38,801 nt of DNA, from contig NZ_JAIQZN010000061.1 in NCBI RefSeq assembly GCF_023333585.1, positions 5,513 through 44,313 of the forward strand, written 5' to 3'. The notes beneath the pieces are model-generated. The model was not told the DNA's origin, ran no database searches, and saw nothing but the letters and a program-made list of their open reading frames with translations. The translations under genes were made by a program, and so were the position numbers. Positions 1 to 8,209 of the stretch are shown one piece after another. Each line of letters opens with the position of its first letter. The stretch's first letter is position 1. The DNA comes from Argonema antarcticum A004/B2. Lineage in GTDB: Bacteria; Cyanobacteriota; Cyanobacteriia; Cyanobacteriales; Aerosakkonemataceae.

Positions 1-30
1 TAAAGCGCAACAACGTACCTATATCAGTTT

Positions 31-94
31 GTAGGGTGTGTCAGATTTTGAAGATATCGATTTATACAAGATTTTCGACTTTGACGCACTCTAC
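31..94. repeat. MITE-like inverted repeat
   Basis: The 13-bp ends GTAGGGTGTGTCA and TGACGCACTCTAC are inverted copies of each other with two mismatches, around an AT-rich centre of about 38 bp. Elements with such ends are common small non-autonomous repeats in cyanobacteria. It lies just downstream of the NACHT gene and could also act as a weak terminator. No transposase is attached. Confidence 0.5.
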
Positions 95-101
95 CAATGT
101 A

Positions 102-2429
102 CTAGGAAATGGGTTGTTGACGTTTTTCGATTTCGGCAATGGGTAAGAGTAGGGTGTCTTCTATTTCTTGTCTTACTTCGCGGCTGACTGCACAACCGCT
201 ATTCAGGCAATCTACCAGCAATTTATTGGCATCGTAATACTGCTTAAGCAATTGTTTCTGATATTCGCTGAACTGCCAATCGTGACCAATATTGCGATGC
301 TCAATCATCACTGCTTTTAATTGAGCAGTCCAGGATTGACCATGATCCTGCCACCATACCTTAAATATTTCTGAGTTTCTACCATCTGTGTCAGGTAGTT
401 GCTGCTTAAGTAGTTTTAATTTACACCTTAATTCAATGTTTCTAGTATAGTTAAGGGCGCGGTTGAGATACGAAATGAGGCTAATATGTGGGTCAGTAGC
501 AACCAGAACAAGGTCGCGGTCAGAAGCGAGGTCGCGAATGGGGTCGAATTTATAGTAGCGGTTAAAGAAGGGGTCGCGACGCCGTTCCTCACTAGAGATT
601 CTGCGGAGGTTAACAAGATCGGAATTGAGAGAGCTATCAAGGGCATAGGCGAGGTCAAAGGCTTTGTCAGGAGGGCGATCGATAGCAAGGTAAAAAGCTC
701 TAACTGCTACTGGTTTATATTTATAGGTAGGATTAATTGAGAGAGATTTTTGACTAACCCACACTAGAAATTGCTGTAATTTCTCATCATTGGCTACGAG
801 AGAATCAGTCCGTTGCTTCATTAAGTGCATTAACTTATCAGCAGGCTGCATCATATCAGCCGCTAGTAGAAATACTTCTCGCCAGCTTTTCGTGGTGATT
901 TGCTTGAGCGAATTTTTTAAGTACTCTGGATTGAAACTATCAATAAAATATTTAGCTGTGAAATATTCATGAAACGTTAAATGAGAAAAAGAGTAAATTC
1001 TTTGTGACCGTTCCACTAATAGCCCATGTTGTGATTCAATGGATTTTAGCACCGCCTCACTATCACGCTGCAATGTTGTTTGGTCAGGTCTTAGCATATT
1101 GGGTAAATTGCGGAGATAGGTTGCGATAATCAGCTGTATTTTGTCTCGTTCAAAAAAATAATTTCCCTCCTCAAATGTGATGGATGCTACCTGAATAAGC
1201 AGCTTTTTCTTACATGACAAAGATAAATAGTAATACCTTCCATCCCGTTGAATCCCGTTATATTCATCCCATCTAATTAGGAGAATATCCAGTCCTTCTT
1301 CATATAGCTTTGAACGTTTTGGCGGAAATTCGCCTTTTTCTTGGAAAACTAAACAGGTGAGATTCAGCAAAATCGGTGTGACTGCTAGTTCTCGTATTGG
1401 ATCATTTTCTCTCAGATTCAGCTTTTCAATAAACCTATTATTTGTTGCTTTTCCCTCTTCTCGATTATTCTTTGCAACTGCAATAAACCATTTTTTTGCA
1501 AACGTTTCTACTTGGTGAGAGTCAAAATCTGCTACTTCAACATCTGTAAAATTTTCCTCTGTGAACCTGTACTTTGCAGCAGCAATACGACAGGTGACGA
1601 TAAACTGATTTTTAAAATATCTTTGGCAAAACTTTCTGATTTCGTCTATCACTTTATCTTCATCAGCTTCGGAAACTTCATCTAATCCATCTAGCAAAAT
1701 CAAGACACGACCCTGATTAAGTAGGGTTTCTGTTACCGATTCATCGACAATGCCACAATAACGAAATTGTTCGTTATTGATATAGTTAAATAATTTTAAT
1801 TCGGTTTCACCACTACAATTTTTAGCAAAATCTTTGAGACTGATAAAAATTGGTATTAGGTGCGGCTGAAACTCGCCTAAGTTGCATTTAACAGCTAACC
1901 ACTTCAAAAATGTGGTTTTACCCGCGCCTGGTTTGCCGAGTACCATCAGCTTAGAGTAACGCTCCACAGCTTTTAAACCTGGTACTCTCTCCTGTCGTCT
2001 ACTTAGTCCAAGTCTGTCAAACTCATCTGATTCTGGGTTGAAGCCTTGCACCAAGTCAGGAATTTCTCGCCATTGCTGGCTAGTTATTTTTTCTAAGATA
2101 TTCACATCGGTGTAGATTTCTGTAGTGGCTATGGGCTGTTCGATGTCCAGCATTCGCATGGTGCCGCACTGGTATTGGATTTTGGCGTGGCGCTTTTGGC
2201 GGACTTGCTGCACGAGTGCATCGATATCAATATCTTTGTTCTGCTTGTTGTCCTCTGGTTCGGGTTGTCTGGCGGGCTTGGCAACTACCTCGTCCCACTC
2301 TAAGTCTAGCTTTTCGCAAATTTGGACAAATATCTGACGATCGACTGGTTTGCCCTTAAAAAAGTTATTCACTGGCTGGCGAGAGATGCCTCTGCTATGC
2401 GGGATATTATCTCTTGAGTGCGGTTCCAA
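102..2429 (-). CDS. NACHT-domain STAND NTPase with truncated N-terminal HTH
   Basis: A 775-residue protein from a TTG start. Residues about 15-50 (SRQPVNNFFKGKPVD onward) match the second half of the HTH-like domain that opens many cyanobacterial NACHT proteins. The NACHT module follows, with a P-loop GKPGAGKTT near residue 167 and a Walker B stretch LILLDGLDEV near 245. The C-terminal part is helical and ends in the conserved stretch RNIGHDWQFS...YYDANKLLVDCLNS. NACHT ATPases are signal-transducing switches, and several bacterial clades act in antiphage defence; that role is inferred here. The first half of the HTH is absent in this frame but readable in another frame just upstream, which suggests a frameshift near 2380-2396. 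No ATG lies upstream in frame before a stop, so the true start is uncertain. Confidence 0.85.
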   Translation of the reverse strand: MEPHSRDNIPHSRGISRQPVNNFFKGKPVDRQIFVQICEKLDLEWDEVVAKPARQPEPEDNKQNKDIDIDALVQQVRQKRHAKIQYQCGTMRMLDIEQPIATTEIYTDVNILEKITSQQWREIPDLVQGFNPESDEFDRLGLSRRQERVPGLKAVERYSKLMVLGKPGAGKTTFLKWLAVKCNLGEFQPHLIPIFISLKDFAKNCSGETELKLFNYINNEQFRYCGIVDESVTETLLNQGRVLILLDGLDEVSEADEDKVIDEIRKFCQRYFKNQFIVTCRIAAAKYRFTEENFTDVEVADFDSHQVETFAKKWFIAVAKNNREEGKATNNRFIEKLNLRENDPIRELAVTPILLNLTCLVFQEKGEFPPKRSKLYEEGLDILLIRWDEYNGIQRDGRYYYLSLSCKKKLLIQVASITFEEGNYFFERDKIQLIIATYLRNLPNMLRPDQTTLQRDSEAVLKSIESQHGLLVERSQRIYSFSHLTFHEYFTAKYFIDSFNPEYLKNSLKQITTKSWREVFLLAADMMQPADKLMHLMKQRTDSLVANDEKLQQFLVWVSQKSLSINPTYKYKPVAVRAFYLAIDRPPDKAFDLAYALDSSLNSDLVNLRRISSEERRRDPFFNRYYKFDPIRDLASDRDLVLVATDPHISLISYLNRALNYTRNIELRCKLKLLKQQLPDTDGRNSEIFKVWWQDHGQSWTAQLKAVMIEHRNIGHDWQFSEYQKQLLKQYYDANKLLVDCLNSGCAVSREVRQEIEDTLLLPIAEIEKRQQPIS

Positions 2430-2696
2430 AGCGATAAATATGGATACAGCATTTGGATGACCTGTCTGCTAAGCTGTATTATAATAAATACTTATATTGT
2501 TTATAGACAAAATAACATATTTTAATAACCCTATCTCTGGGTAAATCTACTAAATAGCAAATTTATTGATATGTTTCACTACGTTAAGTGATAAAGATCA
2601 CAGACGAATACAAATTGACCGAGTAATCGCAGGGCGCAAGTCCATACGTTGTTTATTAATGGTTTGTGGAGAGTAGTAGAACACTATTACGTGAAT

Positions 2697-2933
2697 ATGG
2701 ACTTTGTTTCTTTGTTTGCAACGATTTTCCTGACCGCCATCTTAACTTGGGTTGTGGAAAGAACTGGTGATGCTCTTTTGAAGATGATTGTGGAAAAGGG
2801 AAAGAGCGATTCGCATAAAAAGCGATCGCTTCCTTTCACCCACTTCTACCCATTCCGAACAAGACGAAGACGAAAACAATTAGCTAGTCGTCAACGAAGA
2901 CAATTAGCCAGTCGCGATCGCGGGAATCAATGA
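2697..2933 (+). CDS. small putative membrane protein, unknown function
   Basis: From the ATG at 2697 this gives 78 residues; a TTG at 2649 and a GTG at 2691 are alternative starts in the same frame. An apolar segment (about residues 2-20, FVSLFATIFLTAILTWVV) could span the membrane. The tail is very basic, with a repeated QLASRxR motif. The tail overlaps HIP1 octamers and may be low-complexity drift rather than selected protein. It stands alone and I do not recognise a family. It may be a short real gene or a chance ORF. Confidence 0.35.
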   Translation: MDFVSLFATIFLTAILTWVVERTGDALLKMIVEKGKSDSHKKRSLPFTHFYPFRTRRRRKQLASRQRRQLASRDRGNQ

Positions 2934-2971
2934 TACTGTTGGTAAATTAATTAGCGGTGTCGTCTCCCACA

Positions 2972-2999
2972 CCCGCCTGGGGTTTAAACCCCAGGCGGG
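2972..2999. terminator. 28-bp perfect palindrome, possible bidirectional terminator or REP-like repeat
   Basis: CCCGCCTGGGGTTT is followed directly by its exact reverse complement, giving a very stable GC-rich stem of up to 14 bp. There is no clear U-tract, only CTTT. It sits between a plus-strand ORF ending at 2933 and a minus-strand gene ending at 3119, so a role as a convergent terminator is plausible. It could equally be a dispersed palindromic repeat. Confidence 0.5.
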
Positions 3000-3118
3000 C
3001 TTTCGCTGCAAACGTTGCTATTGGCTCTGTGTATAATTAAACCCTCATCAATTCGCCAACAGCATCATTTATTCTCCGGCAGGTGCGTGGGACAAAATGC
3101 GATCGGCCCAAACCTCTA

Positions 3119-3883
3119 CTAAGTTGTTACCTCTCTATCAAACCAAGCAATCAAATCGGCAACATCGGAAAAATCCAACAATGCCTCACCCAATTCCTCC
3201 AATTTATCAACAGATAATCCGCGAATTCTTGCTTCTAAATTAGGAGCAATTCCACCAATGCGACGATTGAGTAGGCGAAGAATTAGAGATGCTTCGCGCT
3301 GGCGTCCTTGTTGGAGTCCTTGCTCGATTCCTTGTTCCATCCAACTGGTGACAATTTCCATAACTTCCTCTCCCTCAGATGGTTCAATTGTATTAATCTC
3401 AGTTCGGAAAAGCGTTTCCTCCTCTGCATTCAAGCGCAGATAAGTGTCAACAAACCCGGAAATCAAACGCATTCGCGCTCTATCTAGCCTCAAAGTAGCC
3501 ATCAAGCGCAGACATTCCAATTTCACTCTGGGCCGATCGCACGGCGCTATCTTCATTTTGGCCATTAACGCACTGGCTGCCGGATTTTGGTAACGCAGAA
3601 AATCTCGCCAATTCAGCCGATTTAGCTGAATTACCCGATAATTGAACTCCAGCACCTTAAAATCGGGGAAATCAGCCCGATGGAAAGTTGGCTCGGCGCG
3701 TTGGGGGATATCGTAGGAAAATAAGGCGATCGGATAAACTGGTAAATCGTGTTTCTCGTACAAACGGGCAAAATAGCGAAACATCCGTTTGCTGAAGTTC
3801 CCCACATCCGGGAAAAATAAGTCTATGAAGTCGGGAAAGAAAGTAGTAAGCAGTTCCTTAAACAGTCGATCGTGGTCTATCAT
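3119..3883 (-). CDS. Rpn/PD-(D/E)XK-type protein with DUF4351, catalytic segment apparently deleted
   Basis: A 254-residue protein starting MIDHDRLFKELL, the usual opening of the large cyanobacterial family annotated as DUF4351 or Rpn recombination-promoting nuclease/putative transposase. The C-terminal third (EGIEQGLQQGRQREASL onward) is the polar linker plus DUF4351. Normally the opening LFFPDV is followed by roughly 50 residues that carry the acidic and E-x-N/K nuclease motif, and only then by KRMFRYFARL. Here PDVGNFSKRMF joins the two parts directly, so the core is missing while the frame stays open. The product is probably a catalytically dead remnant that may still be expressed. The length shortfall is judged from memory of the family. 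Confidence 0.75.
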   Translation of the reverse strand: MIDHDRLFKELLTTFFPDFIDLFFPDVGNFSKRMFRYFARLYEKHDLPVYPIALFSYDIPQRAEPTFHRADFPDFKVLEFNYRVIQLNRLNWRDFLRYQNPAASALMAKMKIAPCDRPRVKLECLRLMATLRLDRARMRLISGFVDTYLRLNAEEETLFRTEINTIEPSEGEEVMEIVTSWMEQGIEQGLQQGRQREASLILRLLNRRIGGIAPNLEARIRGLSVDKLEELGEALLDFSDVADLIAWFDREVTT

Positions 3884-3937
3884 CGGCAGATGCCATAGCC
3901 AGATGCCAAAATCTTACACCTGTTAAATGATCGATCT

Positions 3938-4048
3938 TCTCCCACTCTCCCACTCTCCCACTCTCCCACTCCCCCACTCTCCCACTCCCCCACTCCCCCA
4001 CTCCCCCACTCCCCCACTCCCCCACTCCCCCACTCTCCCATTCCCCAC
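3938..4048. repeat. 8-bp tandem array CACTCTCC/CACTCCCC
   Basis: About 13 units of an octamer, CACTCTCC or CACTCCCC, run without interruption between the Rpn-type gene and dnaK. The reverse complement is read by overlapping minus-strand ORFs as GEWGSGGV repeats, which are artefacts. The same octamer in reverse complement recurs at 27137-27199 inside the IscB remnant. Confidence 0.9.
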
Positions 4049-4128
4049 TTCCGTGCATCAGCCCTTGGCAAGATAGAATAAATTCAGCATTAGTTCTCAA
4101 CTAAGACACGCGAGGAGAACACAGACGC

Positions 4129-6171
4129 ATGGGCAAAATAGTCGGCATTGACCTGGGGACAACTAACTCAGTAGTAGCCGTCATGGAGGGTGGCAAGCCG
4201 GTTGTTATTGCCAATGCCGAAGGTATGCGGATAACTCCCTCCGTGGTTGGTTTCAACAAAGAAGGGGAACGCATCGTCGGACAAATGGCGCGGCGGCAAG
4301 CAGTCCTCGACCCGCAGAATACGTTTTATGCGGTCAAGCGGTTGATTGGACGCAATTATGCAGAAGTCAATCCAGAGTCAAAGCGAGTGCCATATAACAT
4401 TCGCAAAGACGAAAACAACAGCATAAAAATCAAGTGTCCTCGCCTGAACAAAGAATTTGCCCCGGAAGAAATCTCGGCAATGGTGCTGCGGAAGTTGGCA
4501 GACGAGGCGAGTCGCTACCTGGGGGAAAAGGTGACGGGGGCCGTAATTACGGTTCCGGCCTATTTCAACGACTCCCAGCGACAGGCAACGCGGGATGCTG
4601 GGCAAATTGCTGGCCTAGAGGTGAAGCGGATTTTGAATGAGCCAACGGCGGCGGCTTTGGCTTATGGACTCGATCGCCGCGAAACTCAAACTATCTTAGT
4701 ATTTGACTTGGGGGGCGGTACGTTTGACGTATCTATCCTGGAAGTGGGAGATGGAGTTTTTGAAGTCAAAGCGACTAGCGGCGATACTCAACTGGGCGGT
4801 AATGATTTTGATAAAAAAATAGTTGACTGGTTGGCAGAGGGGTTTCTGGAAAAGGAAGGTGTGGATTTAAGGCGCGATCGCCAAGCTCTGCAACGCCTGC
4901 TCGAAGCCTCCGAAAAAGCTAAGATCGAGCTTTCGGGCGTTACTGTCACCGACATTAACTTACCATTTATCACCGCTACGCAAGAAGGGCCAGTACACCT
5001 GGAAACCACTCTGACTCGTTCCCAATTTGAAAGTCTCTGTACAGATTTAGTCAGTAGACTGCGCCGTCCTGTCAAACGCGCTCTTTCCGATGCCAGCTTA
5101 AATCCGGCTCAAATTGACGAAGTGGTATTAGTCGGCGGTGGGACGCGGATGCCGATGGTGGAACAGATGGTTCGCAGCTTGATTGACAAAGAACCTAATC
5201 AAAATATTAACGCCGATGAAGTGGTTGCTGTAGGTGCGGCAATTCAGGCCGGTATTTTGGCGGGAGAACTCAAAGATGTGCTGCTATTGGATGTAACTCC
5301 TCTGTCTCTGGGACTGGAAACGATCGGCAGCGTGATGAAAAAAATCATTCCCCGCAATACCACAATTCCAGTGCGCCGTTCCGATATCTTTTCTACTGGA
5401 GAAAACAATCAAACTTTGGTGGAAATTCACGTTCTGCAAGGGGAACGGGAAATGGCGGCGGATAATAAGTCGCTGGGACGGTTTAAGCTGTTCGGCATTC
5501 CCCCTTCACCGCGAGGAATACCGCAAATTCAGGTAGCTTTTGATATCGATGCCAACGGGATTTTGCAGGTAACAGCTCAAGATAAAAGCACGGGTCGGGA
5601 ACAGAGTATCACGATCCAAGGAGCCTCTACCTTAAGCCAGGATGAGGTGGCCCGGATGTTGCAGGATGCGGAAGAATATGCTGATGCCGATCGATTAAAG
5701 CGAGAACGCATTGAGAAACGCAACCGCGCCGAATCTCTCATTACTCAAGCAGAACGACAACTTCGAGAAGTATCGCTCGATTTTGGGATGCAGTTTGCCA
5801 ACGAGTACCGCTATCGCATTGAAAGCGTCAGCAAGGAACTGCGCGACTATTTGGCCAAAAACGACGATCGCGGGATCGATCGCGCCCAGGCAGACCTGCA
5901 AGACGCCCTTTACGAGTTGCAACGGGAAATACGCCTGCGCTTTAGTGAGGAAGAAGATGACTTCTTTGGGTCAATTCGTCGGGCCTTCTCAGGAGACGAT
6001 CGCGAGGAAGAACGACCGTACTACCCCAGTCGCGATAACGATCGCCCATACTCCGGCGCGGGAAAAGGTCAGTCGTCTCGCAGTAATGCTTCTGAGAGCA
6101 TAGGGTATGGTAAGCCTCGCAAAGTTTCCGAAAGTAACGATTGGGATGATGATGATGATGATTGGTTGTAA
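4129..6171 (+). CDS. dnaK: Hsp70 chaperone DnaK, DnaK3-type
   Basis: A 680-residue ATP-dependent chaperone that binds unfolded segments together with DnaJ and a nucleotide exchange factor. The ATPase domain carries [13 protein letters not shown] at residues 5-17, [11 protein letters not shown] near 192 and the phosphate-2 loop [11 protein letters not shown] near 335. The substrate domain ([15 protein letters not shown] onward) and helical lid follow. The tail is acidic, ending WDDDDDDWL rather than the EEVD-like or plain tails of other paralogues. Sequence style (the stretch around [15 protein letters not shown]) and the adjacent dnaJ point to the DnaK3 paralogue, which is thylakoid-associated in Synechococcus; that subtype is inferred. 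An AGGAG lies 14 bases before the ATG. It is followed by dnaJ on the same strand across a repeat-filled gap of 185 bp. Confidence 0.95.
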   Translation: MGKIVGIDLGTTNSVVAVMEGGKPVVIANAEGMRITPSVVGFNKEGERIVGQMARRQAVLDPQNTFYAVKRLIGRNYAEVNPESKRVPYNIRKDENNSIKIKCPRLNKEFAPEEISAMVLRKLADEASRYLGEKVTGAVITVPAYFNDSQRQATRDAGQIAGLEVKRILNEPTAAALAYGLDRRETQTILVFDLGGGTFDVSILEVGDGVFEVKATSGDTQLGGNDFDKKIVDWLAEGFLEKEGVDLRRDRQALQRLLEASEKAKIELSGVTVTDINLPFITATQEGPVHLETTLTRSQFESLCTDLVSRLRRPVKRALSDASLNPAQIDEVVLVGGGTRMPMVEQMVRSLIDKEPNQNINADEVVAVGAAIQAGILAGELKDVLLLDVTPLSLGLETIGSVMKKIIPRNTTIPVRRSDIFSTGENNQTLVEIHVLQGEREMAADNKSLGRFKLFGIPPSPRGIPQIQVAFDIDANGILQVTAQDKSTGREQSITIQGASTLSQDEVARMLQDAEEYADADRLKRERIEKRNRAESLITQAERQLREVSLDFGMQFANEYRYRIESVSKELRDYLAKNDDRGIDRAQADLQDALYELQREIRLRFSEEEDDFFGSIRRAFSGDDREEERPYYPSRDNDRPYSGAGKGQSSRSNASESIGYGKPRKVSESNDWDDDDDDWL

Positions 6172-6173
6172 TT

Positions 6174-6345
6174 GGTCAGTGGTCAGTGGTCAGTGGTCAG
6201 TGGTCAGTGGTCAGTGGTCAGTGGTCAGTTGTCAGTTGTCAGTTGTCAGTTGTCAGTTGTAATTAATTATTTTTTGACTATTGACTATTGACTATTGACT
6301 ATTGACTATTGACTATTGACTATTGACTTTTGACCTTTGACTGTT
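6174..6345. repeat. 7-bp tandem arrays between dnaK and dnaJ
   Basis: Three successive heptamer arrays fill the gap: about eight GGTCAGT units, four TGTCAGT units, then about eight TGACTAT units after a short AT spacer. The units drift into one another, which suggests growth by slippage from a common seed. The array reaches to within about 12 bases of the dnaJ ATG and leaves no obvious Shine-Dalgarno sequence there. Confidence 0.9.
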
Positions 6346-6356
6346 GACAAATAAGT

Positions 6357-7358
6357 ATGCAAAATTTTCGGGATTACTACGAGATTCTGGGCATTGCTAG
6401 AGATGCCTCGGCAGAGGAAATTAAGAAGGTATATCGGCGGTTAGCCAGACAGTATCACCCGGATCTCAATCCGGGAAATAAAGCTGCCGAGGAGAAATTT
6501 AAAGATATTGGTGAGGCTTACGAAGTTCTCTCCGATCCGAGTAGGCGATCGCAGTACGATCAGTTCAGCAACTTCTGGAACAGGAGAGGGTTCCTCAACA
6601 GAAATGTTCGCCAGCCTAAAACCTGGGATAATCGCACTAATGGCGATCGCACTGGCACGCAAGATTTCGATTTCAGTCAGTTTGGCGACTTTAACAACTT
6701 TGTCGATCAACTGCTGGGACGCCGCAAAGAAAGCCGGGTGGCAACAGCAGCGCCTCCTCCCAGTAGCAATACAAAAGGGATCTCAGCCGATGCCTTCCGT
6801 CCCGGCAACACGAAGACGACATATACAATTTCTGCTCGTGCCAACCGTAAAGATATAGAAGCGCGACTGACCCTACCTCTAGAAAAAGCTTATACTGGAG
6901 GGTTAGAACGCATTCGCTTGGAAGATGGGCGATCGCTAGAAGTTAATATGCCAGGTGGGATGGTCACCGATCAGCGCATTCGTCTTAAAGGTCAAGGCGT
7001 CGAGGGAGGCGATCTTTACCTAATAATTACAGTATTATCTCATCCCTTTTACCAACTAGAAGGTGCCGATATTCTCTGCCACGTACCAATTACCCCCAGC
7101 GAAGCAGTCTTGGGAGGACAAGTACAAGTGCCAACCCTGGATGGTCGAGTTAAAATGACAATTCCACCAGGAGTTAAATCTGGACAAAGATTGCGTCTTG
7201 CCAATAAAGGATATCCCGGAGATGATGGCGAACGCGGCGATCAATTAGTAGAAATTCAAATACTCGTTCCCAAAAATCCCAGTTTGCGAGAACGGGAATT
7301 ATACGAGAAATTGCGGCAGATTGAAACCTTTAATCCCCGTGCCGATTTACCAGTGTAA
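6357..7358 (+). CDS. dnaJ: DnaJ-family co-chaperone without zinc finger (type II)
   Basis: A 333-residue protein. The J domain fills residues 1-70 and has the HPD tripeptide in [10 protein letters not shown], which stimulates the ATPase of DnaK. A spacer of low conservation (about 75-160) replaces the G/F-rich region. There is no CxxCxGxG zinc-finger repeat, so it resembles CbpA or type II DnaJ rather than canonical DnaJ. The C-terminal peptide-binding beta domains follow (about 165-325, with [17 protein letters not shown] and [17 protein letters not shown]). Its place directly after the DnaK3-type gene suggests the two work as a pair. Translation may depend on read-through of the operon message, because heptamer repeats occupy the usual ribosome-site region. 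Confidence 0.92.
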   Translation: MQNFRDYYEILGIARDASAEEIKKVYRRLARQYHPDLNPGNKAAEEKFKDIGEAYEVLSDPSRRSQYDQFSNFWNRRGFLNRNVRQPKTWDNRTNGDRTGTQDFDFSQFGDFNNFVDQLLGRRKESRVATAAPPPSSNTKGISADAFRPGNTKTTYTISARANRKDIEARLTLPLEKAYTGGLERIRLEDGRSLEVNMPGGMVTDQRIRLKGQGVEGGDLYLIITVLSHPFYQLEGADILCHVPITPSEAVLGGQVQVPTLDGRVKMTIPPGVKSGQRLRLANKGYPGDDGERGDQLVEIQILVPKNPSLRERELYEKLRQIETFNPRADLPV

Positions 7359-7403
7359 AGATAAAAGATTCTCATGATGCAGTGTGTGGAGTGAGTACCT
7401 TGG

Positions 7404-7580
7404 ATGCCTACCGATGCCCAACTCAGAGGCTTATATCGTCTTAGTTATTGGTTAACGTACATTATGCTTCAGCCAATACATCTTGTCTGTATTGATGACC
7501 GAACAAGCAACCTGTATGTTTTGGCTGGAAACACTGAGAATCTTGAATTCCAGATTACGCTAAATGGGGAGGTTTTCTGA
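7404..7580 (+). CDS. DUF6888-like small protein
   Basis: A 58-residue ORF starting MPTDAQLRGLYRLSYWLTY. It contains LQPIHLVCIDDRTSNLYVLAG, a pattern I associate with the cyanobacterial DUF6888 family. Another in-frame ATG lies three codons downstream. The stop overlaps the start of the next gene (TGATG), so the two are translationally coupled. A GGAG lies 12 bases upstream of the ATG. Function is unknown; the fixed pairing with DUF6887 proteins resembles a two-component small module, but I see no toxin motif. Confidence 0.75.
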   Translation: MPTDAQLRGLYRLSYWLTYIMLQPIHLVCIDDRTSNLYVLAGNTENLEFQITLNGEVF

Positions 7581-7804
7581 TGAATCAGGTTAATTACGCT
7601 GCTATGTCTGATGAGGAGTTAAGGCGATACTTTCTCCAACATCGTGACGATAAAATTGCTCTTCGGGCATATCTAGATAGGCTCAGTGAGCGTCCGCGCA
7701 ATATTATCACGACAGTAGACGATCCTGACTTTGATGCTAAAATCCAAGCAGCTATTCTGCGGAAAATGCAAGGGGCCGATCGCAACGGTGAGGCGGCGGT
7801 CTAA
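7580..7804 (+). CDS. DUF6887-like small protein
   Basis: A 74-residue protein, MNQVNYAAMSDEELRRYFLQ, with a conserved end DPDFDAKIQAAILRKMQ that I recognise from cyanobacterial DUF6887 proteins. It is soluble, charged and predicted helical. The start overlaps the preceding DUF6888-like stop by one base, and the downstream ORF follows after 17 bases with its own strong ribosome site. Function is unknown. Confidence 0.75.
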   Translation: MNQVNYAAMSDEELRRYFLQHRDDKIALRAYLDRLSERPRNIITTVDDPDFDAKIQAAILRKMQGADRNGEAAV

Positions 7805-7821
7805 CAAAAGGAGATGGAACA

Positions 7822-8058
7822 ATGGGGCTGACAATACATTACAAATTTAAGTTAGAATCTGCCAGCGCTGTACAAGCAAGGGAAAAAATTATCGCCTTGC
7901 GAAAAGTGGCTCTTAAATTACCCTTTATAGAAGTAGGAGAATTGGTAGAAATACAGGGAGAAGAATGTAAATTTGATAAAGAAAATGTTGACGATCCAAA
8001 TGTTCCTCCATCAGTGAGGGGGATTGCTTCTGTAAGTTTTACCGAATCAAACATTTGA
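7822..8058 (+). CDS. conserved hypothetical protein, probably a truncated N-terminal piece
   Basis: A 78-residue ORF with an AAGGAG eight bases before the ATG. It opens MGLTIHYKFKLESASAVQAR and continues LPFIEVGELVEIQG, the usual first 60 residues of a longer cyanobacterial family (remembered as about 200 residues or more). The sequence then stops soon after a region rich in D and P. Either this is a short relative or the gene has lost its C-terminal part; the downstream DNA is repeat material. Function unknown. Confidence 0.6.
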   Translation: MGLTIHYKFKLESASAVQAREKIIALRKVALKLPFIEVGELVEIQGEECKFDKENVDDPNVPPSVRGIASVSFTESNI

Positions 8059-8076
8059 AAACGCATATTTATAGCT

Positions 8077-8178
8077 AGGGACTAGGGGCTAGGGGCTAGG
8101 GGCTAGGGGAAGAAGGGTTTAGAATCCGCCAACGTTTCAGGAATTCAGAATGTCCTAACCGCCAAGGCGGTTGCTATA
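8077..8178. repeat. modular intergenic repeat: CTAGGGG heptamers plus a palindromic segment
   Basis: It opens with four heptamers of the type CTAGGGA/CTAGGGG. A segment GAATCCGCCAACGTTT follows, and then about 38 bp with the stem AACCGCCAAGGCGGTT. The parts recur in inverted orientation: the stem segment at 36898-36934, the GAATCCGCC segment near 32139-32163, and the heptamers at both. This looks like a mosaic intergenic repeat rather than a gene. It lies between convergent genes ending at 8058 and 8210. Confidence 0.8.
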
Positions 8179-8209
8179 TAACCCTTTACCTTGTGGTAAT
8201 TGCGTTAAG

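Noticed and set aside
3938-4048. Possible CRISPR array
   Set aside because: The units are 8 bp and directly adjacent, with no spacers. The same holds for the other arrays, and no cas gene is in the window.
3858-4100. Two overlapping minus-strand ORFs with GEWGSGGV repeats
   Set aside because: They are translations of the octamer array, present in two frames with the same text, without domain or ribosome site.
4050-4128. Sigma-70-like promoter before dnaK (TTGGCA and TAGAAT)
   Set aside because: The two hexamers are only a few bases apart, not the required 16-18, and no CIRCE-type inverted repeat is visible.
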